Shown here piece after piece: positions 25,412-34,828 of a stretch of DNA of 64,000 nucleotides; position 1 is the first letter of the stretch; the number at the start of each line of letters is the position of its first letter. The notes beneath the pieces are model-generated. The model searched no databases and was not told where the DNA came from. It worked only from the letters and a program-made list of their open reading frames with translations. The DNA comes from Niallia sp. NCCP-28 (GTDB taxonomy: Bacteria; Bacillota; Bacilli; Bacillales; Cytobacillaceae): assembly GCF_023168165.1 (NCBI RefSeq), contig NZ_BQYJ01000004.1, positions 310,001-374,000 of the forward strand, given 5' to 3'. The position numbers and the translations under genes were made by a program.

Positions 25412-25525
25412 TTCCGTCACCTCCCATCTATCCTATCAATTAAAAAGACTATGGTCAAAACATAGAAATTACCCTATAAACACAGGGAAAAGAAGAAATA
25501 TCATTCTATTTTTTGTCGATACACA

Positions 25526-25559
25526 AAAAAAGAAATATAATAGAATTACTTGCTTTTTT
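25526..25559 (+). repeat. Left direct repeat flanking family B copy 1
   Basis: 34-bp sequence beginning AAAAAAGAAATATA and ending ACTTGCTTTTTT, repeated with four mismatches at 25719-25752 on the other side of the family B element. Confidence 0.65.
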
Positions 25560-25561
25560 CA

Positions 25562-25718
25562 GAGTATCGAAAAAGTTTCAAAGCAAAAATTCAGGCTGAA
25601 TGAACACACTCGACTACCTTAGGAGTCCCCCTTTTTGAGGAGCGGATTTACCTTCTTCGGGTAATGAGCACCGCAGAAAAGGGGAGTGACAAAAGAGCGA
25701 GCGTTTGCGGACAGCCTG
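25562..25718 (+). repeat. Dispersed repeat family B, copy 1
   Basis: About 157 bp sharing with 57256-57415 the blocks TCGAAAAAGTTT, CAGGCTGAATGAA, TTTTTGAGGAGCGGA, GGTAATGAGCACCGCA, GAGTGAC and CAGCCTGA. The CAGGCTGA/CAGCCTGA pair and internal TACC/GGTA pairs suggest a folded RNA or MITE-like structure. The ABC exporter frame opens inside it, but the real start is downstream. Confidence 0.65.
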
Positions 25719-25752
25719 AAAAAAGAAATATACTGGAAGTACTTGCTTATTT
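25719..25752 (+). repeat. Right direct repeat flanking family B copy 1
   Basis: AAAAAAGAAATATACTGGAA and on to TTGCTTATTT; 30 of 34 bases equal the copy at 25526-25559. Confidence 0.65.
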
Positions 25753-25771
25753 AGAAAGGAGATTTAAATAT

Positions 25772-27505
25772 ATGGAAAAACAACAACCTGGCTTAAAGCC
25801 ATTTTTTTCCCTGCTATTGTCGACAAATATTCCAAAATTAGCGCTGACAATAGGATTAATCGCTAGTGTCATTACTACACTAGCCGGACTTGCCATCCCA
25901 CTCCTTACCCGAGAACTAGTGGATGGATTCTCTGTTGCATCACTCAGCATTCCCTTTATGATAACGATCGGAGCTGTTTTTATTGCTCAAGCCATCATCA
26001 GCGGTCTTTCCACCTATTTGCTTGCTGCTGCAGGACAAACTATAGTATCCCGTCTCCGTGAAAAAATGTGGCTAAAACTTCTCCGTCTTCCTGTCTCTTA
26101 TTTTGATAAACAGCAGAGCGGGGAGTCTGTCAGTCGTATCGTCAATGATACAGGCATTGTAAAAGATTTAGTTTCCCAGCACTTCCCTCAGTTTGTGTCT
26201 GGACTGATTTCAATCATTGGCGCAATTATCATTTTATTCATAATGGATTGGAAAATGACGCTTCTAATGCTTATTGCCGTTCCTATTACGATGGCTATTA
26301 TGATGCCATTAGGAAAAAAGATGGGAGCTATATCTCGCGGTCTGCAGGATGAAACGGCAAACTTTACTGGTGATATTCAACAAACACTGTCAGAAATCCG
26401 CTTAATGAAAGCATCGAATGCTGAATCATTCGAAGAACAAAAAGGGGTTAACGGCATACATAAATTATTAGGATTTGGACTAAAAGAAGCAAAAATCTTC
26501 GCCATGATTGCCCCGATTATGTATTTTGTTGTCATGCTTGTCATAGTAATGATTATTGGTTATGGCGGCATCCGTGTTGCCAATGGAGAAATGTCTACAG
26601 GAACACTTATTGCATTTTTGCTTTATTTATTTCAGATTATCTTCCCTATTACATCTTTTGCTATGTTTTTCACCCAATTGCAAAAAGCTAAAGGGGCAAC
26701 AGAACGAATGATTGACATTTTGGAACTTCCATTAGAGGAAGGACAAGAAGGATTAGAATTAAGCATTACAAATGAATCTATTTATGTGAAAAATATTTCT
26801 TTTTCCTATGAAGAAAATGAGCCCATCCTGCAAAACATTTCTTTTGCAGCACACCCTGGCGAAATGATTGCATTTGCAGGACCAAGCGGCGGCGGAAAAA
26901 CCACGATGTTTGGATTATTGGAACGATTTTACGAACCAACTAGTGGTCAAATTTTTATTGGAGATGCATCTATTCATCAATTATCTCTTTCATCGTGGCG
27001 CAGTCAAATTGGCTATGTTTCACAAGAAAGTGCAATGATGGCAGGTACTATTCGGGAAAATTTATGCTATGGACTGGAAAATAAAGATACTATCTCTGAT
27101 GATCGCTTATGGGAAGTTGCTAAAATGGCTTATGCAGATGACTTTATTCGCATGTTTTCTAACGGATTGGATACAGAAGTTGGCGAACGAGGTGTTAAAC
27201 TTTCGGGCGGTCAAAGACAGCGAATCGCTATTGCACGTGCTTTTTTAAGAAATCCCAAAATTTTAATGATGGATGAAGCAACTGCCAGTCTGGATAGTCA
27301 ATCAGAGGGAATTGTCCAGCAAGCTTTAGCGCGATTAATGGAAGGCAGAACAACTTTTGTTATTGCCCACCGCCTTTCTACTATTGTAGATGCAGATAAA
27401 ATTATTTTTATTGAAAAAGGCGAAATAACCGGTATTGGGAAACACCATGAATTAATTCGAACACATAGCTTGTACCGAGAATTTGCCGAACAGCAGCTTG
27501 CATAA
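25772..27505 (+). CDS. ABC multidrug exporter half-transporter (BmrA-like)
   Basis: Homodimeric-type exporter of 577 residues with fused membrane and ATPase domains. The frame opens at 25664 inside a repeat, but the ATG at 25772 with AAAGGAG upstream gives the usual family length. Six membrane helices occupy about 1-305. The ATPase has Walker A GPSGGGKTT near 373, the Q-loop near 415, the signature LSGGQ near 477 and Walker B ILMMDEA near 497, then the H-loop in IAHRLST near 530. It closely resembles Bacillus BmrA, which exports several drugs. It is a single gene. The family B repeat with its duplicated flank lies in the promoter region and may affect expression. Confidence 0.88.
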   Translation: MEKQQPGLKPFFSLLLSTNIPKLALTIGLIASVITTLAGLAIPLLTRELVDGFSVASLSIPFMITIGAVFIAQAIISGLSTYLLAAAGQTIVSRLREKMWLKLLRLPVSYFDKQQSGESVSRIVNDTGIVKDLVSQHFPQFVSGLISIIGAIIILFIMDWKMTLLMLIAVPITMAIMMPLGKKMGAISRGLQDETANFTGDIQQTLSEIRLMKASNAESFEEQKGVNGIHKLLGFGLKEAKIFAMIAPIMYFVVMLVIVMIIGYGGIRVANGEMSTGTLIAFLLYLFQIIFPITSFAMFFTQLQKAKGATERMIDILELPLEEGQEGLELSITNESIYVKNISFSYEENEPILQNISFAAHPGEMIAFAGPSGGGKTTMFGLLERFYEPTSGQIFIGDASIHQLSLSSWRSQIGYVSQESAMMAGTIRENLCYGLENKDTISDDRLWEVAKMAYADDFIRMFSNGLDTEVGERGVKLSGGQRQRIAIARAFLRNPKILMMDEATASLDSQSEGIVQQALARLMEGRTTFVIAHRLSTIVDADKIIFIEKGEITGIGKHHELIRTHSLYREFAEQQLA

Positions 27506-27664
27506 GCTGATCAGAATGCTAGGAACCACAGCGAAAATAGTCGGTTTTTGTCGAAAAATAACTATTCAGCACAAAAACAGCAGCAAACTAACGGAAAACG
27601 GCAGCAATAACTCCCAAAAACGCAGCAATGAACCTTGCTGGCCACAAGTTATAAGCAAAAATAA
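27506..27664. other. Intergenic stretch with short A/C-rich repeats
   Basis: About 150 bases with repeated blocks of the type AAAAACAGCAGCAA, GAAAACGGCAGCAATAA and AAAAACGCAGCAATGA. No gene is seen. It may be a remnant of a small interspersed repeat. Confidence 0.4.
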
Positions 27665-27692
27665 AAGCAGGAAGGGTTGCCCCTTCCTGCTT
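27665..27692 (-). terminator. Terminator of the dehydrogenase gene
   Basis: Perfect 12-bp stem AAGCAGGAAGGG/CCCTTCCTGCTT with loop TTGC; on the minus strand it runs into TTTTATTTTT and overlaps the last stop codon. Confidence 0.85.
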
Positions 27693-28539
27693 ATTTGTCA
27701 GCTAATTGTTTAATGACGGCCATCACATCTAAATCACCAAGGTTATTGGCAAGTGCCTGCTGAAAAGTTTCATAAGCAGATGCACCAATTGGCAATAGCT
27801 CCTCTGTTTCATTGGCAAGACGCAAATCTTTTGCCATATGCTTTAATGCAAATGCAGCAGGATACTCATTATGTAGGATACTTGGTGTTTTCATTTTAGA
27901 TATCGCCGTTCCAACTGCGCTCTCTGATATAATTGTCAGCATATCTTCTTTTTTGATGCCTTGTTTTTCTGCAAATAATACTGACTCGGCAATTCCTTGC
28001 ACGGTTATGCCCAACAATAAGTTGATAGCTAATTTTGCATTGCTGCCTGAGCCAGATTCACCTAAATATAAAGACATTTTACTCATCGGTTCAAACAATT
28101 TTTTTACTTGCTCGTACGCTCTTTCTTCCCCGCCTGCTAATACAATCAGGGTGCCATCTTTTGCTGGCTGTACACTTCCAGAAACTGGTGCATCTATAAA
28201 TGCCGCATTAAATTTTTGGGCCTCATCGAATAGTTCTCTAGATGTTTGAGGTGAAACTGTGCTCATATCAATAAAAACTTGTCCCTCTTTGGCCAATCCA
28301 AATAGATTATTTTCAAGGTATAAGCTTTTTACTGCAGCATCATCAGAAACCATTGTAAATACAACATCACTAGATTCTACTAACTCTTGTAGATTTGCCC
28401 CCTGTGTTGCTCCTTTTTCAAGCAGCTCTTTTCCTTTTTCTGCCGTTCGATTATACACTGTTACTTCATATCCTGCTTTAAGCAAATTTGAAGCAATCGG
28501 TATCCCCATATTTCCAAGCCCAATCCAGCCTAATTTCAT
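27691..28539 (-). CDS. 3-hydroxyisobutyrate dehydrogenase-family NAD(P) oxidoreductase
   Basis: Beta-hydroxyacid dehydrogenase of 282 residues. The Rossmann motif GLGNMG is at residues 7-12, and the substrate-binding segment FIDAPVSGS is near 115-123. The catalytic lysine is in GSNAKLAINLL near 168. The family includes 3-hydroxyisobutyrate, tartronate-semialdehyde and glyoxylate/succinic-semialdehyde reductases; the YkwC-like group in Bacillus is uncharacterised. The ATG at 28539 follows AAGGAATGG. It is transcribed alone and converges with the ABC exporter gene. The substrate is uncertain. Confidence 0.85.
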   Translation of the reverse strand: MKLGWIGLGNMGIPIASNLLKAGYEVTVYNRTAEKGKELLEKGATQGANLQELVESSDVVFTMVSDDAAVKSLYLENNLFGLAKEGQVFIDMSTVSPQTSRELFDEAQKFNAAFIDAPVSGSVQPAKDGTLIVLAGGEERAYEQVKKLFEPMSKMSLYLGESGSGSNAKLAINLLLGITVQGIAESVLFAEKQGIKKEDMLTIISESAVGTAISKMKTPSILHNEYPAAFALKHMAKDLRLANETEELLPIGASAYETFQQALANNLGDLDVMAVIKQLADK

Positions 28540-28778
28540 GTAACACCATTCCTTTCTATGTATATATCCACCTTAAGAATAGCATATTCTTTTATAAAAA
28601 TAATACGATAAAGCACTTACATTTTGTCATTATTATGGATTTATCCATTAGTTATTCCAGATAAAAGCTAGCTCAATTATTTATATAGTATAGAAGGCAG
28701 CCCGCTCAACTCGTACTATAATGAAGGGAAATCTGCTATAATATCGATAAAAATAATCAGCAAAGGGGAGACAATTCC

Positions 28779-29522
28779 TTGCTTAATAGCGATAGTTCCA
28801 TTCCTTTATATCTACAACTCAAACAAGCGATTACAGAAGAAATTAATCGAGGCACTTATTTGCCAGGGGAGAAGCTTCCTACTGAAACGGAGTTATGTGA
28901 ACAATATAAAGTAAGCCGCATTACAGTTCGAAAAGCAGTACTGGATTTAGTAGAGGAAGGAGCTCTGATTAGACAACAAGGAAAAGGTACTTATGTAAAA
29001 CGGCCAAAACTGCAAAGAGAGCTGGTATCGGTGTCTGGTTTCTCAGAAGATATGATTTCCTCTGGCAATACACCGCATAATAAAATACTATCCTATCAAA
29101 TCAAAGAAGCTTCTAGAAATATTTCTAAAAAGCTAAATATTCCACTTGGATGCAATATATTAGAATTAAAAAGAATGCAGTATATGGAAAAACAAACTTT
29201 ATCCCTTGAAATCACAACATATTCTTTGGATCTTTTTCCTAATTTAGACAAACAGCTTAAACAAAATAAAAATATCTCCATGCATCGTATTTTAAAAGAG
29301 CATTATGACGTTATCCCTGCATATGGAGACAAAGTGGTAAATGTGACGTTCGCTAATGCAGAGGAAGCCGAATTGCTGAAATGCACCGTTAATGACCCAC
29401 TTTTCGAAATTGAAAAAATTGCCTATAATGACGAAAAAGTCGCTATCTATTATTCGTTAATTTATTATCATACAAGCCAAGTAAGTCTAAACATTACAAG
29501 TCCATTTCATTCTCACCAATGA
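28779..29522 (+). CDS. frlR: GntR-family regulator, HutC/UTRA subfamily (FrlR-like)
   Basis: Transcription factor of 247 residues. The GntR winged helix is at about 8-72 (PTETELCEQYKVSRITVRKA), and the UTRA effector domain is at about 95-240. The start is a TTG at 28779 with GGGGAGA seven bases upstream. UTRA regulators sense sugars or sugar phosphates. It converges with the fructosamine operon, so it most likely represses that operon, as FrlR does in other bacteria; this assignment is by context. Candidate operators are the 22-bp palindrome at 30709-30730 and the AT-rich GTTATA sites before the binding-protein gene. Confidence 0.8.
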   Translation: MLNSDSSIPLYLQLKQAITEEINRGTYLPGEKLPTETELCEQYKVSRITVRKAVLDLVEEGALIRQQGKGTYVKRPKLQRELVSVSGFSEDMISSGNTPHNKILSYQIKEASRNISKKLNIPLGCNILELKRMQYMEKQTLSLEITTYSLDLFPNLDKQLKQNKNISMHRILKEHYDVIPAYGDKVVNVTFANAEEAELLKCTVNDPLFEIEKIAYNDEKVAIYYSLIYYHTSQVSLNITSPFHSHQ

Positions 29523-29593
29523 GTCAGCCTTCCCCTGATATAAAGTGAACCTATTATTAACAAAATCCCCCTATATATTAATGGAAGGTACAT

Positions 29594-29629
29594 AAAAAAG
29601 CTGGCATTTTTCCGCATGCCAGCTTTTTT
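29594..29629. terminator. Shared terminator between frlR and the fructosamine operon
   Basis: Perfect stem AAAAAAGCTGGCAT/ATGCCAGCTTTTTT around an 8-base loop, T-runs on both strands, between converging genes. Confidence 0.9.
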
Positions 29630-29709
29630 TATTTGCTAAATGAATTCTACTATATGGGATAGTGCCGATTATTTTTTGTAATTAATTATAGCTTATCAAA
29701 CATTTACTT

Positions 29710-30678
29710 TTAGTATTCTAATTTCCACATGTATCTTCTTTTTGTTAATGGGTGGTTACGAACGATTGCCAACTGTTCTGCATAAACGCGCAATACTCCT
29801 GAAATTAGCATTGGGTTAAAGTAATCCACTACTTCACTTGCAATGGCAGAACCTAATCCATAGTCTTTCGCATCTACTACCGTTGTTTTCGCATCAAAAC
29901 GATTTAAGAAATCCAACGCTCTTGAATCCATTTCTCTTGTTCTGCCGTCATTCATCAGTAATAGGAATGGAACATCTTTATCCACTACTTCAAATGGACC
30001 ATGGAAGAATTCTCCATCATGGAAAGTCCCTGAATTGATCCACTGCATTTCCATCAATAAGCAAATAGAGAATGAATAGGCAACCTCATGTGTAGCGCCG
30101 CTGCTCATTACATAAATCACTTCATCATCTTTATACGATTCTGCAAATGCTTTTGCTACTGGTCCAACAGAAGCAACTGCTTTTTCTATTAAATCATAGA
30201 TTTTGCTGAATCCATCTTGCATTTTATCATAATGCTCATAGCCTTCAAATTGATTTAATATTTCTACAGCCAATCCTAAAACCTTTGTCATTTTCTCCAT
30301 TTTCGCAGCATAGTTTGCTTCAAATCCATGAAGAACTACATAGTCTGCATCTTTTGTAAGTGCTGAACCTTCTACATGTGTTACAGCAATAACATGGGCT
30401 CCTAATTCTTTTGCTTTAGCAGTTGCTGTAACAGATTCCGGTGTTGCTCCGCCTAACGAACATGTGATAACGATACTCGTCTCATTTACTGAAATTGGTG
30501 TGGCAAAGTTAAATTCATTCGATGTATATAAACTTACTCGCAAGTCGTTAGCATTGCCTTCTAAAAAATATTTAGCTGGATATAATTCTGCTTTTGAAGC
30601 ACCGCATCCTACAAAAAATACACTTTTAACGGTTGGTTGCTTATCTTTGATTGATGCGATAATTTGCTTTAATTCCAT
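29710..30678 (-). CDS. frlB: Fructosamine-6-phosphate deglycase, SIS domain (FrlB-like)
   Basis: Enzyme of 322 residues with two sugar-isomerase (SIS) domains, expected to split a fructosamine 6-phosphate into glucose 6-phosphate and the free amino acid or amine. Visible family marks are FFVGCGASK near 21-29, the substrate loop CSLGGATPES near 73, and the HDGEFFHGPFEVV block near 215, where the glutamates of GlmS-like catalysis lie. The C-terminal NHPLTKRRYMWKLEY is typical of FrlB. The ATG at 30678 follows GGAGG. It is the last gene of the operon and is preceded by a perfect palindrome. A paralogue lies at 58405-59409. Confidence 0.88.
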   Translation of the reverse strand: MELKQIIASIKDKQPTVKSVFFVGCGASKAELYPAKYFLEGNANDLRVSLYTSNEFNFATPISVNETSIVITCSLGGATPESVTATAKAKELGAHVIAVTHVEGSALTKDADYVVLHGFEANYAAKMEKMTKVLGLAVEILNQFEGYEHYDKMQDGFSKIYDLIEKAVASVGPVAKAFAESYKDDEVIYVMSSGATHEVAYSFSICLLMEMQWINSGTFHDGEFFHGPFEVVDKDVPFLLLMNDGRTREMDSRALDFLNRFDAKTTVVDAKDYGLGSAIASEVVDYFNPMLISGVLRVYAEQLAIVRNHPLTKRRYMWKLEY

Positions 30679-30708
30679 TTTTTATTCCTCCAAAGTGGGT
30701 TATATATT

Positions 30709-30730
30709 TAAATGATAAATTTATCATTTA
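30709..30730. promoter_or_regulatory. Perfect 22-bp palindrome before frlB
   Basis: TAAATGATAAA followed at once by its complement, 30 bases before the frlB start and inside the operon. The form fits a GntR/UTRA operator or an internal promoter control point. Confidence 0.6.
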
Positions 30731-30787
30731 TATCCAATGTCTATAACTAATTAAAAACTGTTTAAAAATAAACTATCTATGTTTATA

Positions 30788-31624
30788 TCAATCATTCATA
30801 AATGGAGTGAATGCTTTCATATTGCGTTTATCATGCGCGGCAGGATCTTGAAAATAACGGGAATCTGTTATTTCCTGCCCTAAATATCCTTGATAATCAT
30901 TCTTTTGCAGTACAGTTAAAAAATTCTCTAAGTTATGATGACCATCTCCCCAAATCAAATGTCCATAAGGGTTGCCATCAATAAAGTGTGTATGGACAAT
31001 ATCGCTCTTAAACACATCAAACCAATCTTGCAATGTCTCACCGGCAACGCCCATCGCAGTTGTATCCACAAGGATTTTCAGATGTGGATGATTGATTTCA
31101 TCCATCATTCTTTTGGCATCCATTACGGTTGTGACTAGATTGGATTCTTCTGGACGCAAGCTTTCTAATGCTAATGTAATCCCTTCGCGTTTTGCTAATT
31201 CTGCTAATTTAGAGAGCATTTCACGAGATCGTTTCCAAGCCTCTTCCCGGTCTTCATCCAAATAGCCCCAACCTGAATTACATTGCATAATCGGACTTCC
31301 TAGTTCTGCACATGCTTTAATGCCATTTGAAAAATATTGAAAACTTTTTTCAAAGATTTCTGGTTTTGCAGCAGCAAATTGATATGGATACATACAATTT
31401 TCTGGGGTAAATACAACTAGTTTTAAATTTCTATCCTCTATCTTTTTCTTTAAAGCTTTGCAGTCTGAATAGGTTGTCGGATCTAGATAATAGTGGGGAG
31501 CACCTGTCCAAAACTCAATTGACTGTATTCCTGCCGCTACTTGTGCATCTAAAAAGTAATCTAAAGAATATCGCATATAGTGGATATTCATTCCAGCTAC
31601 TTGTTCTCTATGAATTAACGCCAC
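30788..31624 (-). CDS. frlC: Sugar phosphate isomerase/epimerase (FrlC-like)
   Basis: TIM-barrel xylose-isomerase-like protein of 278 residues. The frame opens at 31648, but a GTG at 31624 with AAAGGAGG eight bases upstream is the better start. Metal ligands of the family are visible: the glutamate in LALESLRPEES near 148, the aspartate in ILVDTTAMG near 181, the histidine in VHTHFIDG near 207 and the glutamate in GQEITDSRY near 254. E. coli FrlC epimerises psicose-lysine and fructose-lysine; segments such as IEFWTGAPHYY and VFTPENCMYPYQ parallel it. It lies between the kinase and the deglycase, which supports a role on Amadori compounds. The substrate is inferred. Confidence 0.8.
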   Translation of the reverse strand: MALIHREQVAGMNIHYMRYSLDYFLDAQVAAGIQSIEFWTGAPHYYLDPTTYSDCKALKKKIEDRNLKLVVFTPENCMYPYQFAAAKPEIFEKSFQYFSNGIKACAELGSPIMQCNSGWGYLDEDREEAWKRSREMLSKLAELAKREGITLALESLRPEESNLVTTVMDAKRMMDEINHPHLKILVDTTAMGVAGETLQDWFDVFKSDIVHTHFIDGNPYGHLIWGDGHHNLENFLTVLQKNDYQGYLGQEITDSRYFQDPAAHDKRNMKAFTPFMND

Positions 31625-31657
31625 TTTTCCAGCCTCCTTTATGAACAAACTTTTAAA

Positions 31658-32503
31658 TTATGAATATACTTTTCCAAAGCCAAATGAACCATCTACTAAA
31701 CATTGTTGAGAAGAAAATTCAGCAGCTTTTTCAAGACATTCTTTTATAATCGTCTGTTTGCCTAACTTCCCACTTTTTAATCCGATTAAATAATGCACCA
31801 TAAAACAAGTAATAAAGGAATCTCCAGCGCCCATTGTGTCTATCGCTTTCACCAGTTTCGGCTCTTGCAGATAAAATGTTGATCCATCATATAATAGAGC
31901 TCCTTTTTCTCCCATCGTACAAAGCACTAGTTTACAGCCTAAATTTATGACCTTTACCATTAAATTCAGCATCTCATCTGTTTTTAAATGACTGCAGGAA
32001 AAGTAGGCATAATCAACTTTTGCAGCAATCTGGTTTACCTGCTCTTGAGTAAAGTCAGATGAAAAATCAAAACCAATTGGCACACCTAATGCTTTAATCC
32101 TCGGCAATTCATCTTCACTAAAACCATATAAACCCGTGTGAAGCAGATCAAATTCCTTTATATATGCAAGATCTTTTTCTGTTAAATTCAAACCATTTTC
32201 TCGCAAAACGCCGCATCTGTTGCTTCCTAAAAACACACGGTCGCCATTTTGCAGTGTTACTCTTGCACAGCCATTTTCTCCCTCATACTGCTTGCTGCAA
32301 CTGATGTCTAATCCGATTTCTTTTATACTTTTTTGAACATGCCCTGCCTCTTCATCTGTTCCAAAGGCACCTAAAAATGCTGCTTCTGCTCCTAATCTTT
32401 TTGCATATACCGCAAAGTTCAAAGCATTTCCACCAGGATACATTGTATTAATATGTTCATATTTATCGACAACATTATCTCCTAAGCCAATAACCTTTAT
32501 CAT
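31658..32503 (-). CDS. frlD: PfkB-family fructosamine kinase (FrlD-like)
   Basis: Sugar kinase of 281 residues of the ribokinase/PfkB family, expected to phosphorylate C6 of the fructosyl moiety before deglycation. The N-terminal signature GLGDNVVDKY and PGGNALNFAVYAKRLGA are at about 6-38. The C-terminal signature with the catalytic aspartate, DTMGAGDSF, is near 222-230. The ATG at 32503 follows GTGAGG. It is 33 bases upstream of the epimerase gene and 14 bases after the ABC ATPase gene. FrlD of E. coli and B. subtilis is the nearest known function. Confidence 0.87.
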   Translation of the reverse strand: MIKVIGLGDNVVDKYEHINTMYPGGNALNFAVYAKRLGAEAAFLGAFGTDEEAGHVQKSIKEIGLDISCSKQYEGENGCARVTLQNGDRVFLGSNRCGVLRENGLNLTEKDLAYIKEFDLLHTGLYGFSEDELPRIKALGVPIGFDFSSDFTQEQVNQIAAKVDYAYFSCSHLKTDEMLNLMVKVINLGCKLVLCTMGEKGALLYDGSTFYLQEPKLVKAIDTMGAGDSFITCFMVHYLIGLKSGKLGKQTIIKECLEKAAEFSSQQCLVDGSFGFGKVYS

Positions 32504-32517
32504 GATAAAAACCTCAC

Positions 32518-33240
32518 TTATAGCACTTTTGATAGAAAATCAATTGTTCTAGGATGTTTCGGATGTTCAAAAAATTCTTTTGGACTATTCTCTTCTAAAA
32601 TTTTCCCTTGATCTATAAATAGAATGCGATCTCCTACTTCTTTTGCAAAGCCCATCTCATGTGTAACAACTACCATTGTCATTCCCTCTTTGGCAAGATT
32701 TTTCATAACAGCCAAAACTTCCCCTACCATTTCTGGATCAAGAGCCGAAGTAGGTTCATCAAACAGCATGACTTCAGGTTTCATCGCTAAAGCTCTTGCA
32801 ATGGCAATTCGCTGCTGCTGTCCGCCAGATAAAGAAGATGGATAAACATCTATTTTTTCTGATAATCCTACTTTTTTTAACAATTCCACTGCTAATTCTT
32901 TTGCTTCCTGCTGCTTCATTCCTTTTACCCGAATAGGCGCATGGCATATATTCTGACATACTGTCTTATGGGGAAATAAATTAAATTGCTGAAACACCAT
33001 GCCCATTTTCTCTCGGACTTTATCAATATTGATATTTTTTTCCGTAATATTTTGATTATCGAGATAAATATCTCCACTTGTAGGAGTTTCCAATAAGTTT
33101 AAACATCGCAAAAATGTACTTTTGCCAGAACCAGATGGACCAATAACTACAACTACTTCTCCTTTATGAATATTGACATCGATTCCTTTTAAAACTTCAC
33201 TTTTCCCGTAAGATTTATGTAAATCTTTAACTTCTATCAC
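32518..33240 (-). CDS. Polar amino acid ABC transporter ATPase
   Basis: ATPase of 240 residues of the GlnQ/HisP family that powers the adjacent importer. Walker [10 protein letters not shown] is near 34, the signature [10 protein letters not shown] near 140 and Walker [15 protein letters not shown] near 160. The start is a GTG at 33240 with GGAGG ten bases upstream, and it overlaps the permease gene by 14 bases. The gene is in one operon with the binding protein, permease and fructosamine enzymes, so the transported substrate is probably a fructosyl amino acid or similar Amadori compound. Confidence 0.9.
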   Translation of the reverse strand: MIEVKDLHKSYGKSEVLKGIDVNIHKGEVVVVIGPSGSGKSTFLRCLNLLETPTSGDIYLDNQNITEKNINIDKVREKMGMVFQQFNLFPHKTVCQNICHAPIRVKGMKQQEAKELAVELLKKVGLSEKIDVYPSSLSGGQQQRIAIARALAMKPEVMLFDEPTSALDPEMVGEVLAVMKNLAKEGMTMVVVTHEMGFAKEVGDRILFIDQGKILEENSPKEFFEHPKHPRTIDFLSKVL

Positions 33241-33889
33241 TTGTCTTTAACCTCCGTTCTACAACTCCTAAAATTCTGGATAATGTAAATGTCATGACTA
33301 AATATCCAAGTGAAGCAACTAAAATTGGTTCCAAACCTAGTGCAGTATTTCCTCTTACAATTGTTGTTTTATACATTAATTCAGCAACACCTATAATAGA
33401 GACAATAGATGAATCTTTAATGCTGCCTATAAATTGATTGCCTAATGCAGGCAATATATTCTTAAAAGCTTGAGGCAAAATAATGTCAAACATTGCTTGT
33501 CTTTGATTCATGCCTAAACTTCTTGCAGCCTCCATCTGCCCTTTGCTCACTGCTTCAATGCCAGAACGAATCGTCTCGGAAATGTATGCAGCGGCATTTA
33601 AAGACAACGCAATTGCCCCCACCGCCAGATCTGGAATATCGTATCCTGCAAACAGCAGCGGGACTCCAATATAGATAATATAAATTTGTGCAAGAAGGGG
33701 TGTTCCTCTTATAAACTCTACATAAATATCACCGATCAGCCGAATAATATAAATAGATGATCTCCTTAGAAGCGTTAGTCCTATCCCAAAAATACTCCCT
33801 AATATCACGGCAATTACAGCAAGGATGATCGTAATATAAGCACCTGTTAAAAAGAACTGATAATAATCTCCCAAAAATGAAAAGTTCAA
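33227..33889 (-). CDS. Polar amino acid ABC transporter permease
   Basis: Membrane protein of 220 residues with about five helices and the binding-protein-dependent transport signature: [22 protein letters not shown] near 135-157. The start is a TTG at 33889, preceded by GGGGGAG; this non-ATG start with a strong ribosome site is clear. Only one permease gene is present, so the transporter probably uses a homodimer, as in the GlnP-type systems. It is coupled to the ATPase gene by overlap. Confidence 0.88.
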   Translation of the reverse strand: MNFSFLGDYYQFFLTGAYITIILAVIAVILGSIFGIGLTLLRRSSIYIIRLIGDIYVEFIRGTPLLAQIYIIYIGVPLLFAGYDIPDLAVGAIALSLNAAAYISETIRSGIEAVSKGQMEAARSLGMNQRQAMFDIILPQAFKNILPALGNQFIGSIKDSSIVSIIGVAELMYKTTIVRGNTALGLEPILVASLGYLVMTFTLSRILGVVERRLKTSDRS

Positions 33890-34003
33890 CTTTCTCCCCC
33901 CATTTCCTTAAGCTATTTTGGGATTCTGCGCCTTCCCCTCCATGATACAAAGCCACTTGGATCAGGAATTTGTATCATGGAAGGAATGGTAAAAATAGTT
34001 CAT

Positions 34004-34828
34004 TTAATCTTCTAACTCTACTCCATCCATCGCATCTTTCAGCCATTTTTCATAATCTGGTTTTATTCTTTCAATTGTGCTGTTGATTGCATCCATTATT
34101 TCTTTATCTGTACCATTTGGCATCGCAATAGCAGCGCCTGCTGATGGATCTTCATAATAAATTTCACTGGCAGCAATAGAAGGGTTGCCTTTTTCAAGCA
34201 AGGTAGCTGTTGGAATATCTACTAAAACAGCCTCCACTTTTTTGTTCGCTAAATCTAAAGATAATTCGGTTGATTTTCCTAATAGTTTCAGCTCTGCTTT
34301 CGGAAGCTCTGATTCTAGAATAGATTGCTGAACAGATGTTTTGATTGCGGCTATCTTTTTATCTGCTAAACTATCTGCTGTTTTATATTTAGTTAGATCC
34401 TCTTTTCTGACCAGCATGACGTTTCTGCCTTTATAATACACATCTGTGAAATCAGCATTCTTTTCTCTTTCCTCTGTCGGACTCATTGCTGAAACAATCA
34501 TGTCGATTTTTCCGCTTTGAAGGGCAACAAGCAAACCATCAAAATCCATATCTTTAATTTCATATTCCACGCCTAAGTCTTTGGCCACTTCGTCTAATAA
34601 CTTGATATCGGAACCAACAATCTTGTCTTCTCCACCTTTGATAGAATGATATTCATATGGCGGTGTTGCAGCCATTGTTCCAACAACAATTTTTCCTTTT
34701 TCTTTCAGGCCCTCTAGTCCACTCGCTGAAGTACTGCTTTTTGTTGAAGAACCGCAGCCTGCTAATACAATACTCATCATACTTACTAGCAAAATTGCTG
34801 ATATTGCTTTAAGAAAGTTTTTCTTCAT
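34004..34828 (-). CDS. Amino-acid-type solute-binding lipoprotein
   Basis: Extracellular binding protein of 274 residues. The signal peptide ends in the lipobox LAGC, with the lipidated cysteine at residue 25, followed by a serine-rich linker and the bilobed family 3 binding domain (about 45-265). The ATG at 34828 follows AGGAGG. It is the first gene of the fructosamine operon. Family 3 proteins bind amino acids and derivatives, including opines in plant-associated bacteria, so an Amadori compound ligand is plausible here. The ligand itself is not shown by the sequence. Confidence 0.9.
   Translation of the reverse strand: MKKNFLKAISAILLVSMMSIVLAGCGSSTKSSTSASGLEGLKEKGKIVVGTMAATPPYEYHSIKGGEDKIVGSDIKLLDEVAKDLGVEYEIKDMDFDGLLVALQSGKIDMIVSAMSPTEEREKNADFTDVYYKGRNVMLVRKEDLTKYKTADSLADKKIAAIKTSVQQSILESELPKAELKLLGKSTELSLDLANKKVEAVLVDIPTATLLEKGNPSIAASEIYYEDPSAGAAIAMPNGTDKEIMDAINSTIERIKPDYEKWLKDAMDGVELED

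Noticed and set aside
25664-25771. N-terminal extension of the ABC exporter
   Set aside because: The extra 36 codons come from the family B repeat; a strong ribosome site precedes the ATG at 25772, which gives normal family length.
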